The notes below the pieces were generated by a model, which saw only the letters and a program-made list of their open reading frames with translations, did no database searches and was not told the origin of the DNA. From the NCBI RefSeq assembly GCF_014698045.1, contig NZ_JACJSE010000033.1, forward strand, positions 9,301 through 73,300: a stretch of DNA of 64,000 bases, in the 5' to 3' direction. This document shows positions 35,001-42,578 of the stretch, in pieces; within the stretch, counting starts at the first letter, position 1, and each line of letters begins with the position of its first letter. The stretch comes from Aulosira sp. FACHB-615. GTDB lineage: Bacteria > Cyanobacteriota > Cyanobacteriia > Cyanobacteriales > Nostocaceae. The translations under genes were made by a program, and so were the position numbers.

Positions 35001-37567
35001 ACAACAAAGGAGGTTGTACCAGGCAGTTTGACAAACCCACCTGTGACTTCAAGACCATTATCACTAATGCCGATATAATCAGTGCCGTTAATAGCTACTA
35101 GCAACCCATTTCCACCAACTAGGTTTTTGGGTAGTAGCATTGAACCTTGCAGTCTTAGTTGAGGACTACCGTTTTTGTCTTCACCAAATGATAAGCCGTC
35201 AAAATTAACTTCTATTCCACCAATGAGTTTGAATGCAGAAGAATCATTGCTATCACCCTTATCGGTAATAGTCCCTTTAAGTGTACTCGTATCAAATGAG
35301 ACTTCTCCATTGAATAAAGCAGAAGTTTGGTTCTTACCAATAGCAGAATAAACTTTTGCATTTACACCAGAGCTATTGGGTTTAACGTCGATATATTTTT
35401 TTGTTTGTCCGTTTACAGTTTCTTCACGAACTGTTACTTTGCCACCACCAACTGTAGTCTGTGGTGTAAAGAAACTCCCTGCTTTACCTATCTTAATTGT
35501 TTGATCTATCCAAGTATCTGATATTGAAGTAGTGTTATATTCATATACTGATCGATTTGTTTCTGCGATTGTTGCTGTCAAGTTTTGTATAACTTCTATT
35601 TGCGTGTTCTCTACTGTTCTTCTTACAGGTTCACGTCCATCAATTTCGGCAAATAACGCTGTATGAGCATCACTAGTTAATTGAGGGAAGTTTTCTATTG
35701 TCAAACCAAATTGTGCTACTCTAGCACCTTGTGGATTTGCAAGGATGTAATCGTACTCTGCACTATATGCACCGGTATAACCCTGTGCAAATAAATTTAT
35801 TTCACTTTTTTGTTGTATTTCATTGGGTCTGACATTAAAATCACCAAGAACAATAGTAGGCGAATTAGCTTGGAGACTTTGGAGACCTTCTTTGAGCCTT
35901 TGCATTCCCGTAAATCTGGCTTGTGCGCCTAATTGTCCGCCTTCGTATTCATTGTGCCATGTTAAAATTTTATATGCTTTATTTGTTTGTTTATATTGAA
36001 TATTTACCTCATAGGGAGGACGTATATAGTATGTACTATTATTAGCTATACCCGAAAATGTTCCTGGCGAAAAGAAACTTGCGTTCCCCATCGTGATAGT
36101 ATTGGGATTGAACAGGATCAAGTACCCATCAGTGCTATTTGGGGTGTTTTGAGGATTGTTTGGATTATTCTCACTGGTTGCGACTATAAAATCATACCCG
36201 CTCAAGATCGCTTGTAGTCCTTCACGGGTATATGTGCCAGGAAGGGTATTATTAGTCTTATAGGCTTGTAAAGCATTTGCTAGGGGGTCTGTCCCTGGAT
36301 TTTTAATTTCTTGTAGTGCGATTACATCAATACCAGTCGCCATGCCAAATCTAGCAATGTAATTTATACGACGTTTTATGCCTTCAATCGTATTGTTTGC
36401 TTGCGCCCCTCCTTCATTCCAAATATTCCACGTTGCTACTCTCAGAGGTTTCACATTTTGCTCAACGTTAATAGCTGACTGACCGGAAATAACAGTAATA
36501 CCTTGATTACTAGAGATAATAGTAGCTATATCATTCTCTGATTTTAATGCTTGTAATTCCTGCTCCCTTAGCAGATTACCTTGCACCAGGTTTGCAAAAA
36601 TCTCCCCTTCATCACCAGGAGAATCAATTTTATTAATCTGAGAGTCAACAAAATGTCCAATTTCTTCCAGCAAAACATCAGTAATTATTGAAGGATTCTT
36701 ATGGTTTTCAGTTAAAAATTCAACTGCCAAATAAACTAATCCAGTATCCGCAGAAAACGCAGCATTTCCACCATAAATATCAGCACGATTGACAATCTTG
36801 ATAGTAGGAATATCCGTAAAATGCCTGTCAGCAAAATTATTAAATAATTTATCTGCTACTTCCCGATTAAAACCATTACCAAAAGCTGTCTCTAACTTCT
36901 GGCTATACTCAGGATCAAATCGGAACTTGCTAAGATAGTCATAGCTATCCCGTAAGGCTGTATCTACTATTCCGTAAATCTCCAAAAAGCCCAATTCGCT
37001 GTTATTTTGAAGAGTTTCAGCAAAAACAACAGTCAGATTATCCTTCAGCTTGGTTTCATCTAACTCTGTTTCTGGATTTTTAGATACTTCAATAATAGTT
37101 CTGCTAATAACTGTATCAGCATTACTTTCAACATGATTATCAACATTACTACTTAACCCAGCATGAATTGGCTGATACTGTTCTAATTCACTACGGTAAT
37201 TATCAAAGAAGACAGATTTTTTCAAACCTTTATTTGCTATAAAAAAGTGTCTATTATCTATATTTTTATCCAATAACTCGGTTAAGAAAAAAGGAATGAT
37301 ATTATCTGTATTTTTTTGCTTAAAAATATCTAAAAATTCACTATTAAAAGTAGAAACTTGTCCATGCTTACTGATATAAGAACTATCAACAAAAACTGAT
37401 GTCGTGATTTGCAAAGCTTTGTCTGTGTTGGGAGTCAATCTAAATTGAGACTCACCTATTAATCCCCCATTTTCCAGGAACTTAGTCAATAAATTTTGTG
37501 GATTGACAATTTCCCAAGGAAAATGGGCTTTATGCGAATGGTTTAGTAAAGTTTTGAAGCTTTTCAT
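29039..37567 (-). CDS. Giant RTX protein with EEP nuclease/phosphatase domain (2842 aa)
   Basis: Domains in order. The N-terminal region (1-360) is unrecognised but contains LLEEIGHFVD near 300, a zincin-like helix. Residues about 375-640 form an endonuclease/exonuclease/phosphatase fold (RVATWNIW, VIALQEI, VLGDFNVRP, AEYDYILA, LTSDAHTALFAEI). Residues about 650-1550 are long beta-rich repeats with strand blocks such as DPEFSLQGAIEIP and NYIKV, unrecognised. RTX calcium nonapeptides (GG-G-D) run from about 1556, interrupted by a fascin-like beta-trefoil segment (about 1650-1785). The C-terminus is of the type I secretion kind (ADRFDYRN.., ending GIGNFTTTLA). No Sec signal. Probably secreted through a TolC-type pathway as an extracellular nuclease or phosphatase; no secretion genes lie nearby. 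Confidence 0.85.
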   Translation of the reverse strand: MKSFKTLLNHSHKAHFPWEIVNPQNLLTKFLENGGLIGESQFRLTPNTDKALQITTSVFVDSSYISKHGQVSTFNSEFLDIFKQKNTDNIIPFFLTELLDKNIDNRHFFIANKGLKKSVFFDNYRSELEQYQPIHAGLSSNVDNHVESNADTVISRTIIEVSKNPETELDETKLKDNLTVVFAETLQNNSELGFLEIYGIVDTALRDSYDYLSKFRFDPEYSQKLETAFGNGFNREVADKLFNNFADRHFTDIPTIKIVNRADIYGGNAAFSADTGLVYLAVEFLTENHKNPSIITDVLLEEIGHFVDSQINKIDSPGDEGEIFANLVQGNLLREQELQALKSENDIATIISSNQGITVISGQSAINVEQNVKPLRVATWNIWNEGGAQANNTIEGIKRRINYIARFGMATGIDVIALQEIKNPGTDPLANALQAYKTNNTLPGTYTREGLQAILSGYDFIVATSENNPNNPQNTPNSTDGYLILFNPNTITMGNASFFSPGTFSGIANNSTYYIRPPYEVNIQYKQTNKAYKILTWHNEYEGGQLGAQARFTGMQRLKEGLQSLQANSPTIVLGDFNVRPNEIQQKSEINLFAQGYTGAYSAEYDYILANPQGARVAQFGLTIENFPQLTSDAHTALFAEIDGREPVRRTVENTQIEVIQNLTATIAETNRSVYEYNTTSISDTWIDQTIKIGKAGSFFTPQTTVGGGKVTVREETVNGQTKKYIDVKPNSSGVNAKVYSAIGKNQTSALFNGEVSFDTSTLKGTITDKGDSNDSSAFKLIGGIEVNFDGLSFGEDKNGSPQLRLQGSMLLPKNLVGGNGLLVAINGTDYIGISDNGLEVTGGFVKLPGTTSFVVLGLLEIKALDAQVKFDFTNEEITLQGKFSIPTLKNATFDLQGGNYIKVKKTATGLDFSMVANVGVANIPLFGSWEIQDINLNVNTPSNSFTVNAKLKTPGSPINLALAFNQGKLTAITGSSGVGTDFTFLGAAVDIQTVNVINRNTTYSESWDPEFSLQGAIEIPKLKGFKGELTGTNKLVVNKDKAYLTGAHLSAADIQLGNWKLRNIQADFDGITNTFYGSAILQTYTGENIGVSLLFDSNGLKDITASNINFNLFGAKVSNATINFKPDRKPTEGDDWDPEFTFQGVIALPQALGGVTLSVTGSDYLLVNNDGFDLTGGKIYQETLDFNLLGFLRVQGKQISLLYSQIGTEKVFIIQGTLILPDLYNFTGNFSGSNYIKISSIGTVEVVGSISASDINIAAGWKIKTATVFIDTTNNQTKVRADATVIIPSGIDVAATVLWNGSQLQYVQIGAYNLNKPIGSTGAFLQDISGSYSVGPKTITVLGQQQTYNDVFQGNVKITVGPKVNLNLPSFLGGPINESLINLDLTATITPKFLNAQGNLRVLGNLVTGTGEVNLNWEYDSFGASANLNILYGLLKADAKLIARGHDGNKLDFYAYAEGTVNIPDPIPVIGGFTLGGGGAYFQYIDDGYSYNDYVAAWGKLLGWTVGLKIGFDGNVSLFGAELPELAKANINNLWANLNNPYTAPAALPLPPRGSTGNDIINGNDNPEFIDAVAGNDVLNGKGGDDILEGGDGNDILSGGAGKDVLNGGAGNDTLVGGTGDNTYIFDADTSQGSDTINETVIAIKSVKGNNITYAQATKTLWNIQQQDQKDGITDETKLTLINNGDGTISLKTYYDRFWSADSVGNITSSENINNWEKFRVENNGDGTISLKNIDWNTYVRANTISITDARWNIDQSNNKDLWEKFTIIDQNNSSTDTLDFSATTTKSINLDLSLAGRQQINDNLSLTLGITVGGQTFINIENAVGGSLNDTLIGNNFNNLLKGNAGDDYIDGGLGNDTLDGGANNDNISGSRGDDTIYGGSGDDYINAWEDNDYIDGGAGNDNINGLGGNDTLIGGAGNDTLNGDAGYDTAIFSGASVNYQISLLSNGDVQVIDTQANRDGTDILTDIEQINFNGGGTYQVFKGDALDNTLTAGGYWAVMYGGAGNDTLNGGSSNDILNGGAGIDILNGGAGDDTYVVDTTTDTITEKAGEGTDTIQSSVTFSLVNLPNIENLTLTGTAAINGIGNAANNVIIGNAANNTLNGGTGIDTADYSNAISGINVNLASGIANDGQGGTDILTSIEKVIGSSYNDTLTGSNYEDTLFGGDGNDNLIGGAGNDILNGGNGEDTADYSSATQGINVTLGGNGFATNDGFGNQDTLYGVDHIIGGQYNDTIVGDEYYNNTLNGGAGNDTINGLGGNDTVIGGAGNDTLNGGTGNDTAVFMGASVNYQISLLSNGDVQVTDTQTNRDGTDILTDIEQINFNGGGTYKVFKGDGSNNTLTADAYWALMYGGAGNDTLNGGGSDDILNGGDDNDNLIGNGGNDTLIGGAGNNDIAVFSGASVNYQISLLSNGDVQVTDTQTNRDGTDILTDIEQINFNGGGTYKVFKGDGSNNTLTADAYWALMYGGAGNDTLNGGGSDDTLNGGDGDDNLIGNGGNDTLIGGAGYDTAVFSGASVSYQISLLNNGDVQVTDTQTNRDGTDILTNIEQINFNGGGTYKVFKGDSSNNTLTADAYWALMYGGAGNDTLNGGGSDDTLNGGAGNDTLIGGAGYDTAVFSGASVSYQISLLNNGDVQVTDTQTNRDGTDILTNIEQINFNGGGTYKVFKGDSSNNTLTADAYWALMYGGAGNDTLNGGGSDDILNGGADNDTLIGNGAKDSLTGGSGADRFDYRNLADSVFNSFDVITDLNANSGNDLFLVSTARSGFSNVGSVATLDTIGIGAKLTNSNFIANAAAQFTFGNRTFVAINDGTSGFNSNTDAIVEVTGLTGTLGIGNFTTTLA
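29440..30720 (-). repeat. Four tandem 312-345-bp repeats inside the RTX gene
   Basis: Near-identical DNA units, recognisable by the block CATTAAAGCCCAGTAAGC at about 29513, 29825, 30169 and 30509, each encode YALMYGGAGNDTLNG-type RTX plus a YQISLL..VQVTDTQTNRDGTDIL beta unit. A fifth, more diverged unit lies near 31480-31790. Recent unequal duplication. Confidence 0.8.
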
Positions 37568-38257
37568 GACAGATTGCTAATTTAACATGGTTCGACGGGT
37601 TGAAAAAAAATTAAAATAAGCTGAGATTGTAATTAGAATAAATGTGAGAAAAATGCTTGATTTACACTTTTCCAAATTGAAGTAGTTTGACTTTATCTCG
37701 CTCTTGATAACTATATGCTATTTTCTAAGTGAAACCAATTTTTTTTAAGGCTTATTATATTGTGGGCTTCCTAATTTCTAGCACTTATGGTTTAGCCATA
37801 TCTACTTGATTCTTACCTCCTTCACTTCGACAAAGTTCCCAAATAATTCATATCATCACTGCGGGAATAGACATTCAAGCTGTAGCTCTAAATCTCTATA
37901 GCTTTGAGCTTTTATTAATGCCATTTTGTCATGCTCAGAGTTATTTATTTGCTCTGATTAATACATAAAAATTAGCTATAAATTTGCTACTTTTGTAGTA
38001 TTGCTAAACATTACACCTCTTATGCAATTTGAAGATGGGCGCAGGATCAAAAGATTTAGCCTTTGATAATCATCTGCTCACAATCATATCAACTCACATA
38101 AGCCGTGTTATTGAATTCTAGCTTGTTGTAATGTCTGCATAAAATCATACGCATTTCTGCAATATTTTTTATTTAGTTGTTGTTTTTATCACTGTATAGT
38201 GTTCTAGACAATACTTCAAATCAGAGAGAAATACAACTTAGGAAATTCCTTATTTAT
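37568..38257. other. Intergenic, no gene seen (690 bp)
   Basis: AT-rich region between the response regulator stop and the RTX start, both on the minus strand. It must hold the RTX promoter. I see no ORF with a start signal, no clear hairpin and no repeat from elsewhere in the window. Confidence 0.5.
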
Positions 38258-39097
38258 CTAAGGAAATTCCTTAGTTTTATATTCACCCTTTTCATTGATG
38301 GGCTTATCACTAGCATCAAAATTTACTATGTCATGACGATCTGCATACCGTACTAAACCCACAACATCGTGAATATTCAACCGTTTCATCAATTGAACTC
38401 GGTGTGCTTCGACTGTTTTAGTACTGACATTGATTGCTTCTGCAATCTCTTTTGTAGAAAGCCCTTCTGCAATAAATCGTAAAATTTCAATTTGGCGTGA
38501 CGTTAATACAGAAGTAGGCTGATCTGTTGAATAAACGCACTCCTCATTTATCAACAGTTCTGATATAACTTTATGTTGCTTAACAATTTCGAGTTTTAAT
38601 TCTTCATTCAGCAAAGCAATTTTATTAGTATAATTTCTCAGCTTTTCTTTTAGCTCTTCATGCGCTTTATGTAATACTAATTCTGCTTGTTTATATTGAA
38701 AATTAGTAAGTCCTGTTTGAATAGCAACATATAGATTTTCTTCTTTAACGGGTTTCAAAAGATAACCAAACGTGAATATCTGCGTAGCTTTTTCTACAGT
38801 ACTTTTATCAGAGTGTCCCGTAACATAAATAATGGGAATTTGTAAATAATTCCAAATTTCTTCTGCTGCTTCAATTCCATCCATTTTCCCACGTAGTCTG
38901 ATATCCATTAAAACTAAGTCTGGTCGAAGCTCAGTTGCTTGCTCAACTGCCATTTCTGCTGAATCTACAATATCAATAACATTGTGACCTAAGCTTTCCA
39001 ACTTTTCTCTTAGGTCAAGTGCAAGGATAAATTCATCCTCTACAATCAAAACCTGGATGCTCTTTGTTGTGAGAGGGTTTGGCAAAATGCTGGTCAA
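38258..39097 (-). CDS. NarL/FixJ-type response regulator
   Basis: 279 aa. The receiver domain (about 14-130) has acidic pocket Glu20-Asp21, phospho-acceptor Asp65 (LVLMDIRLRG), the Thr of YVTGHS and Lys115 in LLKPVK. A coiled-coil linker (about 140-185) connects to a LuxR-type HTH (about 200-265: LTSRQIEILRFIAEGLSTKEIAEAINVSTKTVEAHRVQLMKRLNI). No histidine kinase is nearby, so it is an orphan. It lies upstream of the RTX gene on the same strand, 690 bp away, and may or may not control it. Confidence 0.88.
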   Translation of the reverse strand: MTSILPNPLTTKSIQVLIVEDEFILALDLREKLESLGHNVIDIVDSAEMAVEQATELRPDLVLMDIRLRGKMDGIEAAEEIWNYLQIPIIYVTGHSDKSTVEKATQIFTFGYLLKPVKEENLYVAIQTGLTNFQYKQAELVLHKAHEELKEKLRNYTNKIALLNEELKLEIVKQHKVISELLINEECVYSTDQPTSVLTSRQIEILRFIAEGLSTKEIAEAINVSTKTVEAHRVQLMKRLNIHDVVGLVRYADRHDIVNFDASDKPINEKGEYKTKEFP

Positions 39098-39842
39098 TCG
39101 CTTTGCTCCAATTCAAAATTAAAATGACAAACTAACCCGCTAACGAAATGCAGCAGGGGGTCGCCCCTTGAACTGTAGGAGTTAACGGATGGGGAATTGC
39201 TGTGATCAAGAGGACAAGGAGCAGGGAGCGAGGGTGAAGACCGGAACAAAGCTTGAACTCCGCCCTGTATAAACATCCTAGAAAGACGAGACTTGTTCTC
39301 CCCTGTTCCTTCGATCTACTAATAATTTGAGCAACAGCAAATCATTGCTATTCACCAGCTATTCGTAACCATCAGCTTGTGAATGGTTGTTAGATATTTA
39401 GAGGGAACATTAAATCGCCTGTCATAAAGCTAATTTCTTCGCAATCGGACAGCCCCAGCCGCCGACTCATAGACCTCTTCTGTTGTCTCGAAGAGGTTGA
39501 AGACTTATGAATTTCAATTATGTATCTACACAGTAGACATAACAATTTTTACTCTGTAGAAATACAGAATCTCAAAAGTTAACACTAAAGTAAAAGTCTG
39601 CTAAAAACTAATAAAGAATGTTCTTAGCTAACCTTTAACCGCATTTAATTAAAATTATGACAGCACAAAACAGCTTCAAACCGATATTAGCAGTAATACT
39701 GGATTTATGGAAGTAATTGGACTAAGCTAATCTAAATTTTCTGCCAAATGCTTATTTATCCCTGATTAACCCAGCTTTTATCTATTTGTTTACTGTAAAT
39801 GTAAACAAATATTTCTATTTTAAAAGAGAAAATTTAACTTTT
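39098..39842. other. Intergenic, no gene seen (745 bp)
   Basis: Contains only short open stretches without start signals, one of which is GC-richer (39130-39260) and reads as a 60-codon frame that I consider spurious. It separates the response regulator from module B. Confidence 0.5.
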
Positions 39843-40256
39843 TTAAGAACACCTATCTTGCCGAAAAGACCCCACCAAATACCTAACCACCTGCGGATCT
39901 ATTGCCGCAATGCGTTTTCTAATTGATTGTGGAGGGTTTTTAAAAAACTGCTTCAAATCCCGACTTTTGACTTGATAACAACTGGTACAACGCTTTTTAG
40001 CTTTTAACCAACCTTGTCTGACCCAATAAGTAACAGTTGTTGGGTGTAAACAAAGGTTTTTAGCAATTTCACTGCAACTGTAATTATCTAAAATCGGACG
40101 TATAGAATACCCCAAAGAATACAATTTATTCTTAACTGCTGATACTGTGCGATAATAACCGCGTCTTTTTAGCCGAAAAACTATTTGCTCTGGAGTGTAC
40201 ATTTCTGCCATTTCTTCAAGAGTTTCTAGCTCTTTTTTTGCCCATTTAGTACACAT
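39843..40256 (-). CDS. Two-HTH DNA-binding protein (137 aa), module B
   Basis: The N-terminal 50 residues resemble a Myb/GcrA-like helix bundle (WAKKELETLEEMAEMYTPEQIVFRLKRRGY, SAVKNKLYSLGYS). A second HTH follows (YSCSEIAKNLCLHPTTVTYWVRQGWLKAKKR), then a Cys pair (CTSC) and a basic C-terminus. Its own family is unknown to me. In module A only about 30 bp of this gene survive. It is the last gene of the module B minus-strand operon. Confidence 0.65.
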   Translation of the reverse strand: MCTKWAKKELETLEEMAEMYTPEQIVFRLKRRGYYRTVSAVKNKLYSLGYSIRPILDNYSCSEIAKNLCLHPTTVTYWVRQGWLKAKKRCTSCYQVKSRDLKQFFKNPPQSIRKRIAAIDPQVVRYLVGSFRQDRCS

Positions 40257-40334
40257 TGATAAACCTCCAAATATTTATCAAAATAGGACTAATATTTTTA
40301 GTGGCGATTTGTAATTGAATCGCCACCACAGAGT

Positions 40335-40862
40335 TCATCTGCTATTTTCTGGAGGCTCAAGTTCTACTTCCAGATAAGAAAGCGCAGTATCAGCATCACC
40401 AATAGTCAGGTCGGGTTGATATTCAAGTGTTAGATAATCGGGGTGTTTGGCGATTTTTTTGAGGATGAATTTACCCGCGTCAACTAAATCGTGTAAAGAT
40501 GGATAACTTGCTTGAGTGGTTTCTACAACTGTAGAGTTAGCAGCTAAAACAATTGCAGGAATAGCATCTAATTGATGTTTTAGTGATTGAATTTGACGCT
40601 GATGATTGTTGATTTCAGCCTCTAACGTTGCTTTTAATTCCTGTGGTGAGAGCAGTTTAATTTCATCTTCGGTACGGTGTTCTTCATCTTCACCGTGCTT
40701 GTCGAGCAACAGAATATAACGCCAACCCGCACCATATTCATTAGCTAAATATGTGTCTTCTTCATAGTATTTAAGTCCTATGACTTGACCTACTTCTGTA
40801 CGTTGTCCAAAGCCAAAACGGGGGTATTGCCAACCCGGAGGAATCGATATCGTAGGTTCCAT
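40335..40862 (-). CDS. Module protein of unknown function (175 aa), copy B
   Basis: Paralogue of 22979-23506, with the same start (MEPTISIPPGWQYPRFGFGQRT) and almost the same C-terminus (DLTIGDADTALSYLEVELEPPENS). The middle region (residues about 100-135) differs most. The frame upstream of the ATG runs through the GC-rich repeat and is not expected to be translated. Confidence 0.6.
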   Translation of the reverse strand: MEPTISIPPGWQYPRFGFGQRTEVGQVIGLKYYEEDTYLANEYGAGWRYILLLDKHGEDEEHRTEDEIKLLSPQELKATLEAEINNHQRQIQSLKHQLDAIPAIVLAANSTVVETTQASYPSLHDLVDAGKFILKKIAKHPDYLTLEYQPDLTIGDADTALSYLEVELEPPENSR

Positions 40863-40884
40863 TGTTTTAGTTAGTAAATGATTG

Positions 40885-40964
40885 ATTGGGGAAGGGGAAA
40901 AGGGCAAGGGGGAAGGGAATAAAGAACTATACTTTAACCTTTCCCCTTTAACCCTTTCCCTGAT
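40885..40964. repeat. Purine/pyrimidine hairpin repeat, copy B
   Basis: Near-identical to 23524-23607, including GGGGAAGGGG..AAGGGCAAGGGGG and CCTTTCCCCTTTAACCCTTTCCC. Same position between the 175-aa gene and the next gene upstream. Confidence 0.5.
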
Positions 40965-41894
40965 TTAAGCAGCGACCAACTCTAGCACTGGCTCATACTC
41001 CAGCAGCCGTTCCCATTGCATACTCGTCAGTTGGTCAAAAGGCAGGTCTAACAACTGGTCGTAATCCAGAGCTTCAGCAGAGGGTACAGTATCGACCATT
41101 GACAGCCAGTAGACAGTATCAATCGCAGAGTCACAAGGTACTTTTTCGGAGGATTCATTGGCTCGAATAAACCACCAAGCGCCTTTAGTTTCTCCGGCTT
41201 CGCCAAGTTTCTTGTCGCCTCTGTAGATTCCATCATCTAGCAACTCAAGACCAAAGTTTTCACAAGCCTGGGCAATCTGCACCATGATTTCGTTTCCGGT
41301 GGTGCAGGGTTCTTCAAACGGTTTCTGTAGTGGCAATAACCCCGCTTGATACTGCTGCTTGACGTAACTGTGACATCTTGCAGGAGTAGAATCTGTAAAG
41401 ATTTCAGCGTTGTTGATCATGACTTGCCAAAAAGAATTTTGTTGGTCGTCATGGCTGTAACTCACGCTGGCCACGAGTTCACCATCTGCCAAAACTTCTT
41501 GGTCGTAGAATGAAATTTCTGAGATAAATGGTACTTCTGGGATATCTGCGCTTGGTTGAGGGTTGAGAGTTCCATCTTTGTGATGCCATTCGATGAAGCG
41601 GAAGCATTGGGCTTGGGTGGTGTGACGAAATTTTTCAACGCCATTCACCATGACTACCCAGGGTTGTGTTACGAACTCGTCATAATCATAAGTGATGTAT
41701 GCAACTAGCCACTTTCCGGCGTAAATCTCGAAGTGGTGGGAGTTAATCTCGACTGTGGTGAGGGGTTCGGGAGCTACAGCTTGCGCTTGCTGGCTCATGT
41801 ACTGCGCGAGTTCGGCTTGGGCTAAGGATTGCGCGTCTATTGTATTGCAGTGGAAGCTTTTGGGTGCTTGCTGTGAATATGCGAAGTAGTTCAT
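40965..41894 (-). CDS. Unknown module B protein with QQAPKSF-CNTID N-terminal motif (309 aa)
   Basis: Shares only its N-terminal 25 residues (YSQQAPKSFHCNTIDAQSLAQAE) with the module A protein at 24016-24594. The body holds two similar units of about 85 residues (VAYITYDYDEF..PWVVMVNGVEKFRHTT-QCFRFIEWHHKDG and VASVSYSHDD..FWQVMINNAEIFTDST-RCHSYVKQQYQAG), an internal duplication. A C-terminal domain contains FGLELLDDGIYRGDKKLGEAGETKG. The start is set at the ATG preceded by AAGG; the GTG four codons upstream overlaps that site. Confidence 0.55.
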   Translation of the reverse strand: MNYFAYSQQAPKSFHCNTIDAQSLAQAELAQYMSQQAQAVAPEPLTTVEINSHHFEIYAGKWLVAYITYDYDEFVTQPWVVMVNGVEKFRHTTQAQCFRFIEWHHKDGTLNPQPSADIPEVPFISEISFYDQEVLADGELVASVSYSHDDQQNSFWQVMINNAEIFTDSTPARCHSYVKQQYQAGLLPLQKPFEEPCTTGNEIMVQIAQACENFGLELLDDGIYRGDKKLGEAGETKGAWWFIRANESSEKVPCDSAIDTVYWLSMVDTVPSAEALDYDQLLDLPFDQLTSMQWERLLEYEPVLELVAA

Positions 41895-41977
41895 AATAGA
41901 GTTCACCTTATTAGGGATAAAAGGCGATCGCTTAGTTTTCTCAGGACGCGCGGTCGTCTTTTGTTTTCTTAACTCTA

Positions 41978-41990
41978 TTGTCTACTGATA
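41978..41990. promoter_or_regulatory. Putative operator of module B repressor
   Basis: TTGTCTACTGATA upstream of the 309-aa gene. Related sites are TTGTCTACCAGCA (42299-42311) and the inverted TTGTCTAGTACC (42345-42356). Same layout as module A (repressor flanked by sites on both sides), but a different sequence. Confidence 0.4.
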
Positions 41991-42001
41991 CCAGACAGAT
42001 G

Positions 42002-42289
42002 TCAAGAGGTAATAGACACAATTGTTACTGCTGTACTAAAAAATTCTTCAATACTGCTGTTTAAAGCTTTGAGAAGAACGGAGATTTTAGGAAAAGAAAC
42101 CGTAGAAGCTGAATTATCATACCTTTCGGGGTCTTCGAGCATGTGAATGTACTGGTGAGAAATACGCTCTCCAAGCTCTGCGGTTTTTTCAGAAATTGAT
42201 CGGACAGAATTATTGCCGCGTAATACTTTCAGGCGTTCACCTAGCTCTTTATCCCAGTAAATAGAAGCAACGTATTTTGTATCCAACAT
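42002..42289 (-). CDS. HTH repressor, module B
   Basis: 95 aa from MLDTKYV (42289). The frame also allows ATG 42319, but an operator-like site lies between. XRE-type HTH: ERLKVLRGNNSVRSISEKTAELGERISHQYIHMLEDPERY..FPKISVLLKAL. Same place and orientation as the module A repressor, but low sequence similarity, so the repressor and its sites have diverged or been swapped together. Confidence 0.65.
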   Translation of the reverse strand: MLDTKYVASIYWDKELGERLKVLRGNNSVRSISEKTAELGERISHQYIHMLEDPERYDNSASTVSFPKISVLLKALNSSIEEFFSTAVTIVSITS

Positions 42290-42298
42290 AATGATTAT

Positions 42299-42356
42299 TT
42301 GTCTACCAGCACTTGCCATAATCTAACAGATTTTATATTCTATAGGTACTAGACAA
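42299..42356. promoter_or_regulatory. Putative operator sites before module B repressor
   Basis: TTGTCTACCAGCA (42299-42311) and inverted TTGTCTAGTACC (42345-42356), in the divergent region before the 561-aa gene. The AT-rich segment between them (TATAGAATATAAAAT on the minus strand) could supply a -10 box. Confidence 0.4.
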
Positions 42357-42578
42357 CAAAAGCGACCGCCTCCACTAATCTTTATCGAAGCGATCGCCCT
42401 TATTGTTTACATTGCCAGGCGCGTCAAAGATTTTTAAATCATGATGCGTAATTTTATGATGCCACACAACTGCTAGTAACAGTAGACAAACAATCTTGGT
42501 AAATAAGAGTGCTGGCAAGCGTTTTGACGATTTTGTTAACAAAATTCTCGATGCTTAATTCTTTAGTGGGCAAGGTTT

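Noticed and set aside
39094..39276. 60-codon minus-strand ORF just upstream of the response regulator
   Set aside because: Proline/serine-rich translation with no domain, no ribosome site and a GC-rich intergenic origin; probably chance.
39658..39714. Possible 18-aa peptide beginning MTAQNSF on the plus strand
   Set aside because: Very short, no clear ribosome binding site and no homologue in the window.
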